Shown here: positions 1 to 6,286 of the stretch, one piece after another
Layout of the letters: every line of letters begins with the position of its first letter
Numbering within the stretch: the stretch's first letter is position 1
NCBI GenBank assembly: GCA_047639575.1
Contig: JBLIOB010000164.1
Coordinates: 1-8,970, forward strand
Reading direction: 5' to 3'
Length of the DNA stretch: 8,970 nt
Source: JBLIOB01 sp047639575
GTDB taxonomy: Bacteria > Bacteroidota > Bacteroidia > Flavobacteriales_D > Parvicellaceae
Notes under the pieces: generated by a model
The model's database searches: none
What the model was told of the DNA's origin: nothing
What the model saw: the letters and a program-made list of their open reading frames with translations, nothing else
Program-made: the position numbers and the translations under genes

Positions 1-557
1 CCATTTTTAAAAGTAAGCACACCGCCAATTCCTAACCAGAAATCTCCGTAATCAATTATTTTTTGGGCTTGTTGTGCCGATCCAGTGAAGCAATGAAAAA
101 TGCCTGAAAGGCGATGATCGTTTAATTCATCAACAATTTCAAATATCTCATCGAAGGAATCTCTTGCATGAATGATAATGGGTTTGCCGAGTTCTTTTGC
201 CCAGATTATTTGACGCCTAAAAGCTTCTTGTTGTTCTGCTAATAACGACTTGTCCCAATACAGGTCAATTCCAATTTCTCCTATGGCTACAAAATTTTTA
301 CGATCTAACCACGTTCTAACAATAGCCAATTGCTCCTCGAAGTTTTCTTTCACTGAGCAAGGATGTAACCCCATCATGGAAAAACAAGTATTAGGATACG
401 AATCTTCCAAAGCAAGCATAGAGTCTATAGACGACTCATCAATGTTAGGTAAGAAGATTCGTTTAACGCCATCAGCCAAACAACGAGACATGACCTGGTC
501 AATATCTTCGCTGAACTGTTCAGCATAAAGGTGACTATGAGTGTCTGTGAGTATCAA
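1..557 (-). CDS. TatD-family metal-dependent hydrolase (DNase), C-terminus cut by window edge
   Basis: The 185 visible residues form the N-terminal two thirds of a TatD/YcfH-type TIM-barrel hydrolase (family usually about 255-265 residues). Visible metal-ligand motifs are DTHSH (His7, His9), GEIGIDLYWD (Glu94), IIHARDS (His130) and HCFTGS (His155); the distal Asp motif lies beyond the left edge. TatD proteins are cytoplasmic Mg/Mn-dependent nucleases linked to DNA repair or turnover; some relatives have other roles, so the substrate is inferred only from family. The start is set at TTG (557-555), giving M-I-L-T-D-T-H-S-H. No ATG lies in frame between it and an upstream stop, and family members usually begin in this way. 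No Shine-Dalgarno sequence is visible, which is usual in Bacteroidota. It is divergent from the gene at 600, with only 42 bp between the starts. Confidence 0.93.
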   Translation of the reverse strand, partial: MILTDTHSHLYAEQFSEDIDQVMSRCLADGVKRIFLPNIDESSIDSMLALEDSYPNTCFSMMGLHPCSVKENFEEQLAIVRTWLDRKNFVAIGEIGIDLYWDKSLLAEQQEAFRRQIIWAKELGKPIIIHARDSFDEIFEIVDELNDHRLSGIFHCFTGSAQQAQKIIDYGDFWLGIGGVLTFKN

Positions 558-599
558 ATTTGTATAGTTTTTAAGTTTTTATAAATTAGCGACTTCAAA
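558..599. promoter_or_regulatory. Short divergent intergenic region, probably holding both promoters
   Basis: The 42 bp between the TTG start of the tatD-like gene and the ATG at 600 are strongly AT-rich. Two weak plus-strand near-matches to the Bacteroidota -7 element TAnnTTTG are present (TAGTTTTT and TAAGTTTT), but no convincing -33 partner was found. Promoters must lie here or extend into the coding sequences. This rests on gene arrangement, not on a recognised box. Confidence 0.3.
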
Positions 600-1340
600 A
601 TGGTGGGGATGAAAATAAGAATATTGATCGTGGGGATGCTTGGAATAGCTAGTCTTTCTGTTGCTGACCCTGAACCAAAACCGTTGGATGCTCGTGAAGT
701 ATTCCTAAGTTTTGCAGATTCTTTTTACGATTGCGTGAAAGAGAGTAAAATTAGCTATAAGGCGTTGCAGTATGGCCTGAAGGGTTATCATCACTTGAAA
801 TCAAACTCCAAACTCAAGAAGAAAACACACCTAACTATTGTAGATTTTTCTTTGTCTTCAAGCGAAGAAAGAATGTTCATTATTGATGTGGAAAAAAACG
901 AAATTGTTCACAAATCACTAGTTGCCCATGGGATGGAAACAGGAGATTTGGATGCAGCAACCTTTTCAAATGAGCATGATTCTCACATGAGCAGCCTAGG
1001 ATTTTACATTACGGGCAGAGTTTATCGTGGAAAACATGAAGAAAGTATTAAGCTTCATGGTTTGGAAAGAGGATTTAATGATAACGCTTATGATCGGGGG
1101 GTAGTAATTCACCGTGCAGATTATTGTGACAGAGATTTTTTAGAATCAAATAGTAATGTTCTTGGAAGAAGTTACGGTTGTCCCGCGGTTCCATTTAATG
1201 AGTATGATAAACTTTTAAACATGGTCCGAGACGGATCTTGTTTCTTCATCTATTACCCTGACAAGGACTATTTAAGAGAGTCACGAATGGTTAATAGTAG
1301 TAAGGGTTATGAAAACTTTCTAGAATCGTACGGGGGGTAA
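600..1340 (+). CDS. Exported murein L,D-transpeptidase-like protein (YkuD_2 type)
   Basis: This 246-residue protein has a signal peptide (hydrophobic stretch about residues 7-22, likely cleavage after SLSVA) and a C-terminal catalytic domain of the YkuD_2 kind found in Bacteroidota and Proteobacteria. The diagnostic motifs are VVIHRADY (catalytic His171) and GRSYGCPAVP (Cys194), the His/Cys pair of L,D-transpeptidases. The region around residues 78-145 (LTIVDFSLSSSEERMFIID...GFYITGRVY) fits the family beta-sheet core. The family is thought to act on peptidoglycan peptide stems in the periplasm as a cross-linking enzyme or carboxypeptidase. The exact reaction is not established here. ATG 609 (MKIRILIVG, a more typical signal-peptide start) is a good alternative to ATG 600. 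The gene ends with three in-frame stops, TAA TGA TAG, inside the left arm of an inverted repeat. It converges on a second, unrelated L,D-transpeptidase gene. Confidence 0.85.
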   Translation: MVGMKIRILIVGMLGIASLSVADPEPKPLDAREVFLSFADSFYDCVKESKISYKALQYGLKGYHHLKSNSKLKKKTHLTIVDFSLSSSEERMFIIDVEKNEIVHKSLVAHGMETGDLDAATFSNEHDSHMSSLGFYITGRVYRGKHEESIKLHGLERGFNDNAYDRGVVIHRADYCDRDFLESNSNVLGRSYGCPAVPFNEYDKLLNMVRDGSCFFIYYPDKDYLRESRMVNSSKGYENFLESYGG

Positions 1341-1514
1341 TGATAGAATTTATCAATGCTTCATTATCACCTTATATCCCTAAGACGTTTTCAAAGGATA
1401 CTTGGTAATCCAATTGAATGCACTGTATTTTCAAAACTGGTGTTTGCTTATGATAATGATAGATATGGCTGAAAATAATTCTATCATTAAAGCATTGATA
1501 AATTCTATCATTAC
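1337..1514. repeat. 178-bp element bounded by perfect 25-bp inverted repeats
   Basis: The left arm at 1337-1361 (begins GTAATGATAG, ends CAATGCTT) is the exact reverse complement of the right arm at 1490-1514. A second inverted pair is nested inside: TCATTATCA at 1361-1369 and TGATAATGA at 1451-1459. The segment AATTCTATCATTA occurs twice in direct orientation (1477-1489 and 1501-1513), so the outer part of the left arm has two possible partners. The interior has no coding frame of note. The outermost pairs include TA at 1338-1339 and at 1512-1513, so a non-autonomous element inserted at TA is possible. A bidirectional 3'-end structure for the two convergent genes is the other main reading. 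No U-tract typical of intrinsic terminators follows the arms. Confidence 0.85.
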
Positions 1515-1528
1515 TTAATTACCACTCA

Positions 1529-3184
1529 TTAAATGGCATCAGCCATTTCCCCTATAGCACCGTCATTCTTAATGGCATTGATCAAGTCAAGATCTTTTTG
1601 ATAAACATTTAAGTAAAATTGAATTCCACCGTCAACGTCAGTTCCAGAAACGTAATACTCGATGTAAACCTTAATTTTCTCCTTTAAAGTCACTTTTCGA
1701 TTAATTCTACTGTCAATTCGCGCTTGAATACTGTCTTTGTGAACAGATAATTCTTGTTTTTCAGCTAAGTATTCGGCCAGCTCTACTGGTTTATGAAGTC
1801 TCACACATCCGTGACTATAAGATCTAATATCGTTTGCAAATAAGCTTCTTGAGGGAGTGTCATGCATATAAACGTGATCGTTGTTTGGAAAGATGAATTT
1901 AATTTTTCCTAATGCATTTCCGCTTCCAGAATTTTGAGAAATCCGATAATCAAAATTGGAACCACTAACGCCTTCCCAATCTATGGATTTACTATTCAAT
2001 CTTGAGCCTCCTTTGGAAATTACATATCCATTTCGGCTTAAGTACGTGCTATCATTTCTGGCTTTTTTAAGAAGCTCTGTCGAACTAATACTATAAGGTA
2101 CGTGCCATCTCGGATTCATAATGAAGTATTCTAATTCTCCAGTTAATTCTGGCGTTTTAGTCCATGATTTACCAACTACTGCTCGATGTTCCTTCACATA
2201 TTTCCCATTTTCAGCTATTTTCATGGTGTAAGATGGAATATTGACATACAAATAACTTGTTCGGTCTTGAGGCTCTTTCCATCTTAATTTTGTTAAAGTT
2301 GATTGAGCAAGAACGTATCGCTCCATATTGCTTTTTCCGAATGCTTTAATAGTGTATTTCCCTGGTTTTCCATCTTCGTTTAAGCCATTGTGTCTTTGAA
2401 ACAATTTGATAGCTAAATCCACCATGGAATCGTTTTGAATCGAGAGTGTGTCAAGGTATCCAAAACGAACTAAGGCCTCACCACAGTCCGTAATGCACTG
2501 TGTGGAGTCATCCTTGAATGCGGTTATTTTTGCAACTTCTTCGTTCAACGGATAGGTTTGAGTATAAGAAAGTAATGCGGTCCGCAAATGTTTGTATTCT
2601 GGAATTTGAGGCTCTAAATAGGATAAGCTTTCAGTAATGCTCTCTTTTTCAGCCGCATCAACCAAGTGTTGAGATAAATCCACCTTAACACTGTCCAATT
2701 CGAATATTGGTAAAAACTCAGTTCTCGACAAATAGCCTCGATTTAAATAAGCTGCAAGTCTCATGTATTCGCTTGTTAATCTTAGTTCAGCTTTGAATTT
2801 TAATTCACGATTTGTGGCAGAAGTAACAAGACTATTAATTTCCGATAATTCAAATAATGATGAATCAAGTCCGTAACCAGCTATGTTATTTAAGATGAAG
2901 AATAAATCTTTCCCATTTCTTGATAGTTCTTGGTCGTTGAACCAAATGGATTCAGTCTTTTTCGAATAAGTTTGTTCAACTCTTGATTTGGTCTCAAGAA
3001 AAGTATCCTCATTTAAACCTGACTTCCAAGATTCCGATGCAAGTTGCGCTGAGAAATAATCTTTTAATAAGGATGGAGCAACAACTTCATCTTTGTTTTT
3101 AGAAGATTGTAATGATGATTGATCTGTGCAATTCGTAAACGAGATTGCTAAGATAATTAGGGCGAGTATGTGGGCTGGTTTCAT
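1529..3184 (-). CDS. YcbB/LdtD-like L,D-transpeptidase lipoprotein
   Basis: This 551-residue protein has the full architecture of large L,D-transpeptidases. A lipoprotein signal ends at Cys19 (ISFTNC). A scaffold domain covers about 40-220 (WFNDQ...LNNIAGYGLDSSLF near 81-111). A peptidoglycan-binding-1 domain lies about 234-285 (ALVRFGYLD...LFQRHNGLNEDGKPG). The YkuD catalytic domain covers about 310-475, with NPRWHVPYSI (357-366), YMHDTP (His441) and SHGCVRLHKP (His458, catalytic Cys460). The C-terminal part (IKVYIEYYVSGTDVDGGIQFY, then the YQKDL segment) is usual for this subfamily. It should form 3-3 cross-links between meso-DAP residues of peptidoglycan, which suits a Gram-negative envelope. 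The lipid anchor would hold it at a periplasmic membrane face. It is the last gene of a four-gene operon and overlaps the GT9 gene by 4 nt (ATGA), implying translational coupling. CxxxC at 230-234 could form a periplasmic disulfide. Confidence 0.93.
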   Translation of the reverse strand: MKPAHILALIILAISFTNCTDQSSLQSSKNKDEVVAPSLLKDYFSAQLASESWKSGLNEDTFLETKSRVEQTYSKKTESIWFNDQELSRNGKDLFFILNNIAGYGLDSSLFELSEINSLVTSATNRELKFKAELRLTSEYMRLAAYLNRGYLSRTEFLPIFELDSVKVDLSQHLVDAAEKESITESLSYLEPQIPEYKHLRTALLSYTQTYPLNEEVAKITAFKDDSTQCITDCGEALVRFGYLDTLSIQNDSMVDLAIKLFQRHNGLNEDGKPGKYTIKAFGKSNMERYVLAQSTLTKLRWKEPQDRTSYLYVNIPSYTMKIAENGKYVKEHRAVVGKSWTKTPELTGELEYFIMNPRWHVPYSISSTELLKKARNDSTYLSRNGYVISKGGSRLNSKSIDWEGVSGSNFDYRISQNSGSGNALGKIKFIFPNNDHVYMHDTPSRSLFANDIRSYSHGCVRLHKPVELAEYLAEKQELSVHKDSIQARIDSRINRKVTLKEKIKVYIEYYVSGTDVDGGIQFYLNVYQKDLDLINAIKNDGAIGEMADAI

Positions 3185-4221
3185 AATATGGCTTTGTTTA
3201 ATTTATTTATAACCATCTCAATTGTTATGCCATTCATGGCATTTTTTGCGCAGGTAAGCTGTTTGTTATTATCCGTCTTACCATAAATAGTAGACGGCCT
3301 ACATGGCATATTATTTCTAGACACTTCAACGATCAAATCTTCGTTTTCGAGCGGTCCAAATCCTAAATAATGATGAGTTCCTCCCCAAATCGATACTACT
3401 TTCTTTCCTAAAATGCACATGAGGTGCATGTTGGAGGAGTCCATAGATATCATTACGTTTAAAGTTGACATAAGTTGCAATTCAGATGATAAATCTAAAT
3501 TACCTGCAACGACAATAGTATTAGGGTACTTTCTATTAAGTGCGGCTAGTTTTTGAGTTTCCTCTTCGCCTCCTCCAAATAATAGGATTTCGGCATCGAA
3601 TACACGATGAATTTCTATGATTAATGCTTCAATGTTCTGAATTCCCCAGATTTTTGAATCATGTTTTGCAAAAGGCGCAATTCCAATAGTTACAGAACCT
3701 GGCTTTATCCCTTGGGCTGTTAAAAAGAATTGCAGATTTTCTAAGGGTAATGTTTTTTTCCATGGATTCTCAGAAAATCCAATAGCTAACCCTAATTTTT
3801 CAAATGCACTAAAATATCTTTCGGTCGTATGAGGTAGCTTTTTAAAATCACAGCCCTCCTTTAGCAAGGCCTTTTTCTCATTTCTACCTTTATTGAATCG
3901 AATAACCTTTGTTCCGCCTAGTTTGAAAAAAGAACAAATGACCCGTGATCTTAATACATCATGGATATCGACTACTGCGTCAAAACCGATTGGTTTTAAC
4001 TCATTATATAATGCTTTGAGTCCAGCTAGGCCCTTGTGCGTTGATCTTACTTCGGCAGGATGAAACGAAAAACGATCAGACTCATTAAAGAATGGTCTAA
4101 AGAATTCGTTTGATACTAAGGTGATTTTTAAATCTTGATTTTTTTCAAGTAAAGAGTGAATTACTGGAGCAGTTAATGCAACATCTCCCATTGCGGAAAA
4201 ACGAATCACCAGAATATGCAT
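3181..4221 (-). CDS. Glycosyltransferase family 9 (ADP-heptose:LPS heptosyltransferase-like)
   Basis: A 346-residue GT-B fold enzyme of family GT9. The N-terminus MHILVIRFSAMGDVALTAPVI is the family signature. The C-terminal half shows the nucleotide-sugar binding pattern: GIAPFAKHDSKIW (180-192), LLFGGGEEE (213-221), VVAGNLDLSSELQLM (237-251) and MISMDSSNMHLMCILGKKVVSIWGGTHHYLGFGPL (257-291). GT9 enzymes transfer heptose or related sugars from ADP-sugar to lipid A-core on the cytoplasmic face of the inner membrane. The actual sugar in this organism cannot be read from sequence. It starts 1 nt after the DUF4254 gene stops and overlaps the downstream L,D-transpeptidase by 4 nt. Length is normal and the gene looks intact. 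Confidence 0.92.
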   Translation of the reverse strand: MHILVIRFSAMGDVALTAPVIHSLLEKNQDLKITLVSNEFFRPFFNESDRFSFHPAEVRSTHKGLAGLKALYNELKPIGFDAVVDIHDVLRSRVICSFFKLGGTKVIRFNKGRNEKKALLKEGCDFKKLPHTTERYFSAFEKLGLAIGFSENPWKKTLPLENLQFFLTAQGIKPGSVTIGIAPFAKHDSKIWGIQNIEALIIEIHRVFDAEILLFGGGEEETQKLAALNRKYPNTIVVAGNLDLSSELQLMSTLNVMISMDSSNMHLMCILGKKVVSIWGGTHHYLGFGPLENEDLIVEVSRNNMPCRPSTIYGKTDNNKQLTCAKNAMNGITIEMVINKLNKAIL

Positions 4222-4222
4222 T

Positions 4223-4828
4223 TTACTTTTTGTTTTTATAGAGTATCGGATTCAAAGACTCATCATTGTACATCTTCATTTGGCGATACACTTTAACTAC
4301 TCTTTCACCCGATTTAATGTCACTAATTAATTCCGTGTAAGAGCGTTTCATATCCTGTTCTTGTTCTAAAAGAACGTTATATTTAATTTGACACTTGTGT
4401 GCATGGCTCTCCGAAACATCAGTACGATCAACTTGCTCCTTCATGTGGAACAGTTTCAACGATAAAATGGAGATTCTATCTAGAACCCAGGCAATACTTT
4501 CAGTGTTCAACCTAGCGTTTGGTTTAGGCTCAATAGTAGCTAATTCTTGATTAAACCAATCGTCTATTTGTTCTACGAGGTCAGTTCTATCTTGATTTGA
4601 TTTGTCAATCCGTCTTTTAATTTTAATTCCTTCACCATCATTAATTTCTGGATCTCGGATAATGTCTTCTAAATGCCATTGAACGGTGTCGATCCAACTT
4701 TTTTTGTAAAGTAAATTGGAGATTGAACCAGCTGCATGCGGATTGGAAATAGCTTGATCAACATGATCTGTAACATGATAATTGTTAATCGCTTCATTAA
4801 AAATAGTGATGCAAGTTTTAAATTCCAT
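4223..4828 (-). CDS. DUF4254 family protein
   Basis: The 201-residue protein matches the DUF4254 pattern of Bacteroidota. It has LLYKKSWIDTVQWHLEDIIRDPEI (40-63), AWVLDRISILSLKLFHMKEQ (113-132) and the C-terminal block VVKVYRQMKMYNDESLNPILY (178-198). It has no signal peptide or membrane segment and is predicted to be mostly helical and cytoplasmic. No biochemical function is established for the family. In Bacteroidota it is commonly adjacent to GT9 glycosyltransferases, as here, which suggests a role tied to that sugar-transfer step; this is inference. Its ATG shares one base with the TAA of the thioesterase gene (TAATG), and only 1 nt separates it from the GT9 gene, so the four genes are surely co-transcribed. 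Confidence 0.9.
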   Translation of the reverse strand: MEFKTCITIFNEAINNYHVTDHVDQAISNPHAAGSISNLLYKKSWIDTVQWHLEDIIRDPEINDGEGIKIKRRIDKSNQDRTDLVEQIDDWFNQELATIEPKPNARLNTESIAWVLDRISILSLKLFHMKEQVDRTDVSESHAHKCQIKYNVLLEQEQDMKRSYTELISDIKSGERVVKVYRQMKMYNDESLNPILYKNKK

Positions 4829-5337
4829 TACTCGAATAATGCTTTAAGTTCTGTAGCGTCTGATGGTTTCATTCGGCCGGCTAAAATAAGGCTTAATTGC
4901 TTACGTCTTAGCGCTGCTTCATGCCTGCTTTTCTCACTGTCAGTCACCGGGATTAACTTCGGTACTTCAATGGGACTGCCATTCTGGTCGATCGCAACAA
5001 AAACAAAAATGGCTTGATTCGCTTTTTTCTGCTCCCCAGTAATCTGATGCTCAACAAACACATCAACAATTACTTCCATTGACGAGGTGAATGATCTAGA
5101 CACCTTGGCCTTAAGCGTCACAAAATCACCGAGCTGAATGGGTTTTTCAAATGAGACTGAATTAACGGCAGCAGTTACTACAACTCTTCTGCATTGTCTA
5201 GCAGCAGAAATGCTTGCAATTTCATCCATCCAAGCCAATAACTGGCCACCAAAAAGATTGTGCAAAGTATTAGTGTCATTGGGAAGTACAAGCTTTGTTG
5301 CAGTTGCACATGTATCTTCTGCTTGAATCGATTTCAT
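4828..5337 (-). CDS. Hotdog-fold acyl-CoA thioesterase (YciA/ACOT7 type)
   Basis: This 169-residue single-hotdog thioesterase hydrolyses acyl-CoA to free acid and CoA in the cytoplasm. The family signature is clear: NTLHNLFGGQLLAWMDEIASISA (23-45), with Asn27 and Asp38 at the expected active-site positions, followed by VVTAAVNSVSFEKPIQLGDFVTLKAKV (53-79). The second half (MEVIVDVFVEHQITGE...ANQAIFVFVAID) completes the fold. I chose ATG 5337 (MKSIQAEDT). An in-frame ATG at 5436 would add 33 residues that do not look like family sequence. It is first in the operon with DUF4254, GT9 and L,D-transpeptidase. A metabolic link with the envelope genes is not obvious and may be only shared transcription. 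Confidence 0.9.
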   Translation of the reverse strand: MKSIQAEDTCATATKLVLPNDTNTLHNLFGGQLLAWMDEIASISAARQCRRVVVTAAVNSVSFEKPIQLGDFVTLKAKVSRSFTSSMEVIVDVFVEHQITGEQKKANQAIFVFVAIDQNGSPIEVPKLIPVTDSEKSRHEAALRRKQLSLILAGRMKPSDATELKALFE

Positions 5338-5501
5338 TCGGCTACGATTTGAGAGTGCAAAGTAATTCAATCTCAGCAAAATAGCATAGGAGAATTGTGG
5401 TTTTTGTCTATATAAAGGACATTCAACTATTGGCATAGGTGTTTAATGCTAAAGACCTTTGTTTAAGTTGCTAAACTTCGAAATCTAGAATTCCTTGTTC
5501 A
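5338..5501. promoter_or_regulatory. Divergent intergenic region between thioesterase operon and hemJ-like gene
   Basis: These 164 bp separate two divergent transcription units and must carry promoters for both, or at least for the four-gene minus-strand operon. I see a small hairpin-like repeat AAGTT-GCTA-AACTT at 5465-5478, and on the minus strand TTACTTTG (one mismatch from TAnnTTTG) about 30 bp before the thioesterase start. No well-spaced -33 element supports it, so no promoter is called precisely. No gene is seen here. Confidence 0.35.
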
Positions 5502-6071
5502 GTGTTTGACATTCCCTACCTTTACCCCGTGGGAGAGGATGTATATATAGTTATCAAATCATTGCATATCATTTTTGTGGTAACCTGGTTTTCTGCCCTG
5601 TTCTATGTTGTTAGGCTCTTCATTTACCATACCGAGGCACAAGAAAAGGAAGAAGTGGAGCGTAAAATATTGCAGAAGCAATATAAATTAATGCAGAAAC
5701 GGCTTTGGTATATTATCGGTTGGCCTTCCATGATTCTTACTGTGGTTTTTGGAACATGGATGCTAGTATTGCATGACCACCTTTTAGAAGAGAAATTTAT
5801 GCATGTGAAACTTACACTTGTTGCTGTGTTAATTGTCTATCATGTTTTCTGCGAAGGGATCCTTCAAAAATTGAAAAAAGATCAAATTAAATGGAAGTCC
5901 TTAACATTGAGACTTTGGAACGAGGTGGCAACGGTTTTCTTAGTATCAATTGTCTTTTTAATTGAAATGGGTAACGAGATCAATTGGATGTGGGGAACCT
6001 TGGGGTTTGTTGGGTTCTTTTTGTTCTTAATGTTGATTGTTAAACTGGTTAAAAAACTTTGGAAGAAATGA
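5502..6071 (+). CDS. hemJ: HemJ-like protoporphyrinogen IX oxidase (CopD-like membrane protein)
   Basis: This 189-residue integral membrane protein matches the HemJ/UPF0093 family, often labelled CopD family in Bacteroidota. Hallmarks are IKSLHIIFVVTWFSALFYVVRLFIYHTEA (18-46, with His22 and Arg38), MQKRLWYIIGWPSMILT (64-80), FMHVKLTLV (99-107, His101 and Lys103), AVLIVYHVFCEG and RLWNEVATVFLVSIVFLIE (137-155). Four core transmembrane segments are evident, plus a fifth hydrophobic segment at 163-183 and a basic tail. HemJ oxidises protoporphyrinogen IX to protoporphyrin IX in heme synthesis and itself binds heme. The start is uncertain: there is no ATG before residue 64, so I use GTG 5502; GTG 5529 (residue 10) is the main alternative. 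Its stop overlaps the next gene's ATG (ATGA), so the two are probably translationally coupled. Confidence 0.85.
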   Translation: MFDIPYLYPVGEDVYIVIKSLHIIFVVTWFSALFYVVRLFIYHTEAQEKEEVERKILQKQYKLMQKRLWYIIGWPSMILTVVFGTWMLVLHDHLLEEKFMHVKLTLVAVLIVYHVFCEGILQKLKKDQIKWKSLTLRLWNEVATVFLVSIVFLIEMGNEINWMWGTLGFVGFFLFLMLIVKLVKKLWKK

Positions 6072-6280
6072 GACTAATCCTTTTCTTTTCAATGCTTGTT
6101 CTATCCGTTGGATGTACTTCTAAAAAATGTATTCCAACTGCCGAGAAACCAGACTGTATTTGTACAATGGATTATGACCCTGTTTGTGGGTGTGATGGGA
6201 AAACTTACAGCAACAATTGTAAAGCAGAGTGTGTAAGCATAACTGAATACACCAAAGGGAAATGCCCTGATAAAAAATAG
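6068..6280 (+). CDS. Kazal-type serine protease inhibitor lipoprotein
   Basis: A 70-residue exported lipoprotein. The signal peptide MRLILFFSMLVLSVGC ends at lipobox Cys16. The rest is a single Kazal domain with the classical spacing C32-x7-C40-x10-C51-x3-C55-x10-C66 and the motif PVCGCDGKTYSNNCKAEC. With C21, C30 and C42 it has eight cysteines besides the lipidated one, enough for four disulfides. By alignment to ovomucoid third domains (C-T-P1), the P1 residue is Met34, which would favour chymotrypsin-, elastase- or subtilisin-like targets; this is inferred from Kazal rules. The ATG overlaps the hemJ stop (ATGA at 6068-6071). A TTG nine bases upstream would add MEE and is unlikely. The stop is only 6 nt from the stop of the convergent rlmF gene. 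The target protease, self or foreign, is unknown. Confidence 0.88.
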   Translation: MRLILFFSMLVLSVGCTSKKCIPTAEKPDCICTMDYDPVCGCDGKTYSNNCKAECVSITEYTKGKCPDKK

Positions 6281-6286
6281 ATAGTA

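Noticed and set aside
250..528. Plus-strand open frame of 92 codons
   Set aside because: It lies wholly antisense to the tatD-like gene, and its translation has no recognisable domain or family-like composition.
1402..1413. Mini hairpin TTGG-TAAT-CCAA inside the inverted-repeat element, considered as part of an integron attC-like or tRNA-like fold
   Set aside because: No integron core sites, no integrase gene and no cloverleaf could be found; four base pairs are not evidence.
4736..5017. Plus-strand open frame across the DUF4254/thioesterase junction
   Set aside because: It is antisense to two well-supported genes and has no family features.
5138..5326. Short plus-strand open frame inside the thioesterase gene
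   Set aside because: It is a shadow of a clearly recognised conserved gene on the other strand.
5338..5436. 33-residue N-terminal extension of the thioesterase from ATG 5436
   Set aside because: The extra residues are unlike the family, and the conserved part begins directly after ATG 5337. Using it would also consume most of the divergent promoter region.
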